26,980 nt of DNA, from assembly GCA_019648995.1 (NCBI GenBank), contig BLXT01006747.1, forward strand, positions 157,739 through 184,718, read 5' to 3'. Positions 19,705 through 26,980 of this stretch are shown one piece after another. The notes beneath the pieces were generated by a model, which saw only the letters and a list, made by a program, of their open reading frames with translations, had not been told where the DNA came from and did not search any database. Both the position numbers and the translations under genes were made by a program. Each line of letters begins with the position of its first letter. Position 1 is the first letter of the stretch. Origin of the DNA: Plakobranchus ocellatus (Eukaryota; Mollusca; Gastropoda; Plakobranchidae).

Positions 19705-22700
19705 GTAAGCATCTTAATTTTGTCACACAATAATTATAATTAACAACATTAACAACATAATAATAATGATTATTGCATTAAATACAAAAATGAAAAGCTA
19801 CCCCTACCAAAAAAAGTCATATATTTATTGCTCAAATCAGAAAAAAAACCAATAGGTTTTGATATTTGTGAGTCAGTCTGAGAAAACCCGTCATGTTGTA
19901 CAAAGATTTTTTATTGAGATACAGGCCTAAATTGATAGTTACAGTAGACCACACCTAGACTGAAAACGGCTTAGAAACCAAAAAGAAATTGAAGAGCTTT
20001 CTGTTTTCCCTCTTATTCTTTTTTATTAAAACATGAGGTAAACCGAAAGCCGTGACTGCCTTACTAGTGCTACAGCGAAATAAAAACTACCGTGAAAGCC
20101 CAGTCACTGTTCGACTGGCACATCAAACAGTTTTTTTTTTTTTAAATCCACCTGCCCTTCCCTTTCTTTCTTTCATTAATCCATGCAAACCCAATACTGT
20201 TACCAGTACCTCACACTATAGATCACCAGGCCCGATGTCTAGCTAGGTCTACCCCTCACACCTGCCCATCCCTTCTCTTCCATCACTCAGTTACTCAGCG
20301 GGACCGAGCCAGGCACTCCCTGCATGTCTAGGTCCTGTCAGCGCTAAGCTAAAAGCAAACACTGTTGCATCACAGCTGGTAATAAAGCCATCTCTCGTGT
20401 TGAGAACTTCAGTACTGGAAAACATAGGTGATGATTAAATTGTCAGGGATGCCAGTTTTCCGATTTTAACAGGATTTCTGACTTTTTGCCGTATTTTTAT
20501 TTCTTAAAAGTCAGTTATACTTTAAATACAGCTTTGAGATAACTCTATTACTATACAAGTTTCCTGCTTTTTTGTCTGAGGCCACTGGCATCCCTGAATT
20601 GTAAAAGTAGAGACTTCAGGACCAGAAAACTTACTTAAGCGATCATGAAATTGTAAAAGCTTTATATATTATTCTAGTAATCTATATCTAAAATGGGCGC
20701 AAAAACCTCTTAATAGAAAAGGAAATTGAAGGAGATAGAGAAATGGATAAAAAAGAGACAAACTTTCATTGATAGGCGTGTTCATTCACATTGCGATGTG
20801 ACGATGGATAGGGTTGGTTTAACTTAATATTTCGGAAGCTGGTTACTGTCCTTTATTAATCTTACTTATTTCATGCGCTATGCTTAAACCAAAATAGAAA
20901 TCATACTCCCTAAAATTTCGGTTTAAACGTTTTCCACTGTAAGTTCGATCATGGTCTAATTTGAGTTAAGTTCAGATCATTATACAACAACCATTTGTAC
21001 ACCTTTTCTGTGAGTTTCAAGACGAAAAGAAACGCATAAATTATTAAATTTTGCATTTTAAAACATGTTGTATCCATTGAAATGTTGAAAATTAAGCCAT
21101 ATTATGTAATTAGGCTCCAACAACTTTGCACCCTGTGAATTCCCACCCCATCACACCTTATATCAATTGAAAGGGAAATTCCTCAGGTTTTCATTCCTAA
21201 CTAGTGCGCATGAATACACTGACCTAGAGTAGAAGGGGGTATCAAGTCTTTGTGCACCTTTACCCCCACCCTCTCTCATAGCTTTCAGTCACTGCCCTGC
21301 TCTGGCACTGGTAGCTTTTTCTTTTTGAGCCAAGTCGATAATAGTTCTATTCTCAGCTATTTCTTTCAAGTGATGTTTTATCTCATCAGTGAAATTGATT
21401 ATGTCTAATAAATTATAAAAGATAAACTATTTTTAAGTAATTTATTTTGAGTACAACTACGGCCGTTGCTAAGAGTGGTAGCAAAAACAACAATGGCGGA
21501 CAGGGAGATAGCAAGACATCTCAACATTCTAAGAGATATCGGTCTTCATGGCTTGGCCTCTGATAATGAGCTCAGAGAATTAGTTTCTGACTACCTCTGT
21601 GATAATAAAAGGCCTGAGGAAGATGATGATGCTACAACTGACGGAAATAAATGAATATGTAATATATATCGTTATCATTATCACTTTGTCAGTATCCCAA
21701 ATCTATATCTAGATATCTTGGATCTAGAACTAGGCTGCATCCAGATAGATTCTATCCTAACCTGCTTCTCCTGATAAATCTAGATCTATCCACCTTTCTG
21801 CATTTTCTAGGAACAGTTGAGATCTAAAAAGATCGTGTTGAGTCTTGTCTTTATCATCATTCTAGATCTGGACCTAGATCTAGATTCTAGATATTATGAT
21901 CATTGTGAAAGAAAAAATGCATAAAGTGGTCTAAAAATATCTTTCGCAGTAGTCTGACCCTATATTATTGTTCAAAACATGGATTTTTACTCAATATGTC
22001 GGAGATGCAATAATATTACAGTAAAAAAATGACTGAAAGTGAAATAGCTTTTTTGTTGTGGAAAATACACAAAAAAGAAGATTACAAAATGTTTGAACTT
22101 TAATAAACGTGATTTTCTGATTTTGTGATATATATGCATGTGTTTTGTGCCTTTAAACTGTGATAACTCAGGCTAGAATTAAGATAATTTAAAAATTTAA
22201 AGACCAAAATGGCCAGTAGCTTCTCAGCATGGTGCAAATAACTCAAACTGTAAAATTTTTGCATCCCGACAGGTTTTTTCAAACTGCTTCACATTTGAGT
22301 ATTATTGCAATCTGATTTAGTTACCATATTAATTATTTCTCAAATATTTTGTTGCTGATAAAGTAAATTATTTGGAAAGGTCTTGAAAATATGATCATTT
22401 TATTAATTATGCAGATTTATTCATCGAACACATGATCTATCAATTGTACTTTTATTTTTTAATCTAATTTTACCATAAATGTTTTTTTTTCTTTTTTTTT
22501 TTTTTTTTGCTATTTAAATAGAAATATGCGTGGATTTAATTGAATAAAACCATAATGATATCTTAATTTACTTGCAAAAAGAAAGTCAGATGACAACTGG
22601 AAATGAGCCTAGAGCTGAAATTAGTTTCGTAAAGTAAATGCTTTATTTGTGATCTCTGTGATAACTTTTATTTGAAATAAAAAAGCCCCACAAGGCTTGA

Positions 22701-24262
22701 GCTAGATCTAGATTGAAGCGTCACGTGTACAAACATGTGTAAGATACTGAAGCACATTTCACCAAGAAATTCTTCAGTCACTTTATCATTCAACTTTCCA
22801 AAACACAGTTTCTAGCTTTATCTTTATCTTAACAAAGTTTTTAGTCAAAATTTTGAAAGACGTTTTTTTTCTCCATTTTTATTTTTTTGGAATTCTGCGT
22901 CTTTTAACAAACATAATTCACTAACTGTTTTAGAGATATCTGTCAATACCATGATTTTCTTGGGCTGCCATAAATTTCTCAAAATTTTATTGATTTGCTT
23001 GTGAGTAGATCCTTTTAAATTTCATCATTGACTAATTGATCTTTGCTTTTTGAAGTTCTCTCTTTCTGTTTTTTAACCCCTGGTTTGCTATGCAGCTTTT
23101 ATCATAATAGAAGAATCCTCACTTACCAGATGATTGATTTCCTTATGATAGGTCATTGAGCTCTGTATATTTTTTATGCTATTTGTTGTCTTTGAATCAT
23201 TTAGCTGTGTATTATTTGACTGTTAGTATTGGCTGTGACTAATAATATGTTTTTTGTTTTTTGTTTACCTCTTTTGCCATCGAGCTTTTAGATGAAGAAA
23301 TATTTCAAGAATGGCGCCAGTCTGAAAATGAGAGAAATGGCACACAAGAGAAAGAGGAAGTAGAGGATGTTACTAAGGGTTCCAAGCTCGAACCTCGGGG
23401 TCAAAGGTCTAAAAGTATCTTTGGTCAGCCTGGACTTCCTCGTCATAATGGGAAGCAATTTCGATGTGAAACGTGTGAAAAATGCTTCACCCAGCTGATC
23501 GGCTTGCAATGCCACAGGCAGGTTCACATGTCAGAAAAACAAAAAAAATTCCAGTGCGGTGTTTGTGGCAAAAGGTTTGGCCACAAGGCAAATTTAGTTA
23601 AGCACAAGCTCTTGCACTTGAGACCCTATCTATGTGAGATTTGTGGTAAAAGTTTTCGGTGCGGTGAAGGACTAAAGACGCACTTGAAGGTGCATTCCGG
23701 CGAGAAACCGCACAGTTGCAACATCTGCGGCTCGAGGTACACTGATAGAAGAGACCTCAAAAAGCACTCAAGGCAGCATACAGAGGCAGCGGATTTCTCT
23801 TGCAAGGAATGTGGGAAAGAGTTCTACGACAGACAGGGGCTGACAAGGCATATGAGAGTTCATACAGGCGAGAAGCCATACAAATGCACCTTCTGTGACA
23901 AGAGCTTCAGCAGCAATAGCAACTGGCATAAACATATTAGGATTCACACTGGACAGAGGCCTTTCAAGTGTCATATGTGTCCGTTAGACTTCAAGCAAGC
24001 AAGCACGCTGCGAGCTCACATTATGAGCCATAATGGAGAGAAGCCGTACAAATGCCATTTGTGTGAGGCAGCGTACGGACATAGTTCAACGCTTAAAGCT
24101 CACCTGAGAAGGCATAGGCAAAGAGAGCAAGAGCGCCGAAAGACTTCCAAGAATAAAATTGGACCTAGTGAGTCTACAGAAAAGCAGAAGGTTAGGCCTA
24201 TTTGTGAAAAGGGAAGTGTCAGTGATAAAGATGAGGGTAGCCATGACTTCATCCGCTGTTAA
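18997..24262 (+). CDS. C2H2 zinc-finger protein with 37-residue repeat N-terminus (2-exon model)
   Basis: Joining 18997-19704 to 23285-24262 gives 561 residues in one frame. Residues 1-236 form an unrecognised basic repeat region; residues 237-561 carry an acidic linker (ERNGTQEKEEVEDV) and eight C2H2 fingers. The likely role is a nuclear sequence-specific DNA-binding regulator, inferred from the tandem fingers and TGEKP-type linkers; the target is unknown. The donor TTT/GTAAGC is good and in phase 0. The only phase-0 acceptor that fits is ATCGAG at 23284; the neighbouring CTTTTAG (to 23291) is out of phase with this donor. The junction reads MEF/LLDEE, which resembles MAFLNGEN in the repeats. 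The two exons could instead belong to separate transcripts or be joined through an unseen exon. Confidence 0.6.
19063..19701 (+). repeat. 111-bp coding tandem repeat
   Basis: SVSL codons start at 19063, 19174, 19285, 19396, 19507 and 19663. Four consecutive spacings are exactly 111 bp and the last is 156 bp. The period is a multiple of three and no unit carries a stop, as expected of a repeat kept in frame. Confidence 0.92.
20402..20654 (+). repeat. About 50-bp tandem duplication hosting a MITE
   Basis: GAGAACTTCAGTACTGGAAA...TTAAATTGT (20402-20443) is repeated in diverged form as GAGACTTCAGGACCAGAAAA...GAAATTGT (20610-20654). In both copies AATTGTAAAAG ends the unit, once the MITE is removed from the first. 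Confidence 0.75.
20444..20596. mobile_element. Short MITE with 13-bp terminal inverted repeats
   Basis: Perfect inverted repeats CAGGGATGCCAGT (20444-20456) and ACTGGCATCCCTG (20584-20596) are flanked by the direct repeat AATTGT (20438-20443 and 20597-20602). It is 153 bp and noncoding. The CAGGG ends recall hAT elements, but hAT duplications are normally 8 bp, so the superfamily is left open. Confidence 0.88.
21493..21654 (+). CDS. Possible small protein gene, 53 codons
   Basis: The ATG lies in AACAACAATGGCG, a strong initiation context. The product starts MADREIARHLNILRDIG and continues with a likely amphipathic helix containing NELRELVSDYL and an acidic tail PEEDDDA. Its balanced composition stands out from the AT-rich surroundings. 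An in-frame upstream ATG at 21466 would add nine residues. AATAAA (21646-21651) abuts the TGA stop. I do not recognise the family. It could be a small gene, a single exon of another gene or chance. Confidence 0.4.
   Translation: MADREIARHLNILRDIGLHGLASDNELRELVSDYLCDNKRPEEDDDATTDGNK
21700..21900. repeat. TAGATCTAG-rich cluster
   Basis: Repeated overlapping palindromic motifs such as ATCTAGATATC, GATCTAGAAC, AATCTAGATCTATCC, TCTAGATCTGG and CTAGATCTAGATTCTAG occur within 200 bp. Similar clusters lie at about 16,440-16,530, 17,590-17,610, 22,700-22,715 and 25,125-25,175. Confidence 0.7.
23285..24262 (+). CDS. Zinc-finger gene exon 2: eight C2H2 fingers
   Basis: Eight consecutive C-X2-C-X12-H-X3-H fingers are complete. 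Within this exon they begin FRCETC, FQCGVC, YLCEIC, HSCNIC, FSCKEC, YKCTFC, FKCHMC and YKCHLC, the first at about codon 59 and the last ending near codon 277. Linkers are canonical or near-canonical (SGEKP, TGEKP, TGQRP, NGEKP) between fingers 3-4 and 5-8, but LRP between fingers 2 and 3 and TEAAD between 4 and 5 depart from the consensus. A basic tail (REQERRKTSKNK) follows. There is no in-frame ATG before the fingers, so an upstream exon is required. Confidence 0.93.
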   Translation, partial: LLDEEIFQEWRQSENERNGTQEKEEVEDVTKGSKLEPRGQRSKSIFGQPGLPRHNGKQFRCETCEKCFTQLIGLQCHRQVHMSEKQKKFQCGVCGKRFGHKANLVKHKLLHLRPYLCEICGKSFRCGEGLKTHLKVHSGEKPHSCNICGSRYTDRRDLKKHSRQHTEAADFSCKECGKEFYDRQGLTRHMRVHTGEKPYKCTFCDKSFSSNSNWHKHIRIHTGQRPFKCHMCPLDFKQASTLRAHIMSHNGEKPYKCHLCEAAYGHSSTLKAHLRRHRQREQERRKTSKNKIGPSESTEKQKVRPICEKGSVSDKDEGSHDFIRC

Positions 24263-24285
24263 TGCTGGGGTGGTAGTTGATAATA

Positions 24286-24526
24286 TGTGTAGCAATCACA
24301 CAAAGTTAGTTGTGATCTTGCGTGTTTGAGTTTCAATCCAAACCATTAATAACATGAGGTGTGAAAACTGCGCACTAACTCTAAGTGCAGGACTTTCTAT
24401 GGACATGCTATAGCCTTTTTGTACATAAAGCACTGTAGTAAATGCTTACTTCTTTACTGTAATATTTTGATTTGATTTCAATGGTTTAGGCCTTCAACTC
24501 ACTGATTTTGTAGGGCTGCTATACAA
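24286..24526 (-). mobile_element. MITE family copy 4
   Basis: The left end TGTGTAGCAATCACACAAAG and right end GATTTTGTAGGGCTGCTATA form an inverted repeat. The interior (CCATTAATAACATGAGGTG, GTGAAAACTGCGCACT, GGACTTTCTATGGACATGC) matches copy 3 directly and copies 1 and 2 in reverse. It is 241 bp and starts 23 bp after the zinc-finger stop, so it probably lies in that gene's 3' UTR. Confidence 0.82.
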
Positions 24527-26980
24527 TATATATATACATATTTGTTTTTGCAGATCAAACAATAATTTGAAATATGGGTCAGTGTCTCCCAATTGTCTTT
24601 GTTTCTTTACATTTCAATCCAGAATTATGGATCATTCCTCAGATTTGCTAGTATGATTAATGCAATGTTTAATCGTTACTGTTCGTGTTCTCCAGTTTCA
24701 GAGCAATGGTGTTGTTTGGTTATTGAGAAAAGGTGATTTTAAGGTATGAGAAATGCAAATGCAAATATTACAAAGGCAAAACAAAAAAAAAAACAGTAGC
24801 TCATCAGCAGATTGTGTTTTATTATTTACCTGAAGTAAGAAGAACATTGTGGCACAACAGTCGTAAACAACAACTTTAAAATTATTTATAATGTCAACTT
24901 AATTTTTGTGCATAGATCAAAATTTATGCAACATTAGGTCAAAGCCATTGTTACAGTTGCTCATATTTACTTAAATTCTTTAGGTTGCAATTGAAATACT
25001 GGCTAAAGGCCTAATTTTTAATAACTTCAACAACAAAAAAAAAACAAACAAAAAAAAGAAAAACTGTCAAGTGCATACTTGACTACATTTCTAGTTTAGT
25101 GAAGAATTACTCTAGGATATAAAGATCTTGATCTAGTGCTCTTGATACATTAGGATCAAGATCTAGATCTAGTCTAGCTATAGAGATACAGAGTCTGGCT
25201 AAGTAGTTTGTACTTGCAGCTCCACCCCTCCCTGTTTTTTTTAGGTTGATATCTTGAATTGACTTAACCATGCTTTAATTTCAATCAAGATTCTAGATCT
25301 CCAACTCTTGCCTGCACAATCTCGATCTACATTTAGACGTTAATAACTGCAGGAGGCCTACCGATCTGTGTATTGTGAAAGGTGACCATTGGTATAAGCT
25401 GTTTAATGGAGAAATCAATGGGATTGCCAGCAGCAAAGTCTTTTAATGAGCAACTTTTACAGTGAAGTAAAATCTAGACCCTAATCTAAATTATGTTGAA
25501 TGGAAACTGCTGATGTGTGGGACATTTTATCTGTGTAGTGTCGATAGATAGAGACCTCAAGCAGCTTTCCTCAAACTGATCTGAGCATATATAACGTAGT
25601 AAATATTGAGCTCATTTCTTAACAAGGTTGGGTTAATTCTTCGCGTTGAACGGAAAGCGGTGAAAGTTTATTTTGCCATCATTTTTTGAACCTGCTTGAG
25701 AGTTGGAGGATCCCAAATGAGCATGATATTTGGTCATGATTATTATTGATTATTGAAAATAGCAGCTAGTCAAACAGCCACTGTACAAATAAATGAATTA
25801 TAGATTAGTCTGTTTCCCTCAACCCAAAAACTAGCATGATAAACACTGCAGCCGCTCTTTGCAATGAAATGGTGTATGTCACGGGACCTCCCGAGTTTGT
25901 AAATGTATGCCATTCAATTACATTGTGAGAAGTGTCAATTTTTAATAGTCTTTTTATTTGTTGGCCGATTTTGACAAACTATGCCTAGCTTTGTTTATCT
26001 CGGGGAAAGTGACATACATGTTTATAACATAACGTTTTGATCCATTGCTTTGTGAGAAAAAAAGCTTTTTTTGTTCTGCTTATTTTAAAATTAAAGCGAA
26101 ATTTTCCAGTGCAACTTTGGCACATTTCCAGCGCAACTTTTGGCACTTTTTTGCACAACCTTTCGCAGGACAGATTGAGATATTTTTTTATTTGCTTTTC
26201 AAAAAAGGCTTTAAGTTTAAATAATACTAGCTATTTATAAACATGAACCACACCTTTCAATTGTGCCTATTTGTTACTGCAGTGGAACATTTACTAAAAA
26301 CAACAAAAAAAAAAACCAACTGCTTCTTCCCTCATGGTTTGATTTTGCATCTAGCAATACCCAATACGTGTACCAATCCATGGATAACATCTGTTTATGC
26401 TGCAGTGGACTTCTGCATTTCTAGATAAGTTAATCACAAACTCTCTTCAGGGTTAAAAATTAGTAACTAACTCAACAACAAGCATAGGCATAAGATTTAA
26501 CTTAAGAAACCTTAACTCTTGTTAATCAAAGCAGTTCCAATGAGCCCACTGTGGGATGTGCAATTTAAGAGAAAAAGTTAGAACAAATTTTGGATTGTCT
26601 GTACCCTTTTTTAAAGCCCTTTTGAAAAAAAAAGCCCGATAAAATAAGCATATTGGCACAGCTCATGAACTGCAGTTTGAAAAATCAGGATCGTTAGAAC
26701 TTACTGGGAAAGGTCTCGAAGCAATTTTAACATTGTATTGTTGTAGTTTTAATGTGCTAATGCAGCTCTAATATTCTTGATCAACTCATGAAAAACAATG
26801 GTATAAAAGATTTAAAGAGAAGGTCTGGAACTAAAAAAAAGGGTGGCAAATCTAAATGAGGTGTAAATCTTTAAAAAAATTGTTGATTGTATTTTTAAAA
26901 CTGATATAATTTTGTGATGTATCTATTTGTTATGAAAATCTTTTCTGGCTCTCAAGAGAGAGGATTGATTAATTTTTTTT
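24527..26980. other. 3' flank, no gene seen
   Basis: AT-rich sequence with A runs, a TAGATCTAG-type cluster near 25,125-25,175, an AATAAA at 25788-25793 and a two-copy 22/23-bp repeat (TTTCCAG.GCAACTTT) at about 26,103-26,147. The short ORFs resemble nothing that I know. Confidence 0.7.

Larger units (their letters stand above)
19705..23284 (+). other. Inferred zinc-finger gene intron
   Basis: A 3.58-kb AT-rich stretch with a small MITE at 20444-20596, a short possible gene at 21493-21654, TAGATCTAG-like clusters at about 21,700-21,900 and 22,700, and a long T run near 22,480-22,508. No further zinc-finger or repeat exon was seen. Confidence 0.55.

Overview
This is an AT-rich, intron-rich animal nuclear window with long homopolymer runs, dinucleotide microsatellites, a 152-base run of N and two single Ns in homopolymers, which indicates a draft assembly. 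The density of tRNA-derived SINEs, short inverted-repeat elements and TAGATCTAG-like clusters suggests a lophotrochozoan, most likely a gastropod mollusc. That placement is inferred from general sequence character and has not been searched.

Bases 1 to about 9,675 hold the 3' two thirds of a plus-strand gene for the spliceosomal protein PRPF3 (U4/U6 snRNP Prp3). Ten exons (A-J) carry about 372 residues to the natural stop; the N-terminal exons lie upstream of the window. Nearly every intron contains identifiable repeat material: a MITE copy, a nine-copy 87/88-bp minisatellite, a long TC microsatellite, two tRNA-derived SINEs, a 1,066-bp piggyBac-type element bounded by TTAA, and a MITE split by another SINE. 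The last coding exon is followed by three further tandem copies of its own C-terminal end.

Bases 9,676 to 18,947 contain no gene that I can support. They hold the PRPF3 downstream region, two more SINEs of the same family, a different tRNA-headed retroposon inserted in a MITE, a 74/75-bp tandem array interrupted by the N gap, a 125-bp duplication and several microsatellites.

Bases 18,948 to 24,262 hold a plus-strand C2H2 zinc-finger gene, probably of two coding exons. The first exon encodes an unrecognised array of 37-residue repeats sharing the motif SVSL; the second encodes eight C2H2 fingers. The link between them, across a 3.6-kb intron, is inferred from reading phase. The intron contains a small MITE with a 6-bp target duplication inside an older tandem duplication, and a 53-codon ORF with a good start context. 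A fourth MITE copy begins 23 bp after the zinc-finger stop codon. From 24,527 to the end I see no gene.

The two genes appear unrelated: one is a housekeeping splicing factor and the other a likely lineage-specific DNA-binding regulator. The most distinctive features are the multiplied PRPF3 C-terminus, the 37-residue repeat array fused to zinc fingers, and a four-copy MITE family whose members return to one length (238-244 bp) once nested SINEs are removed.
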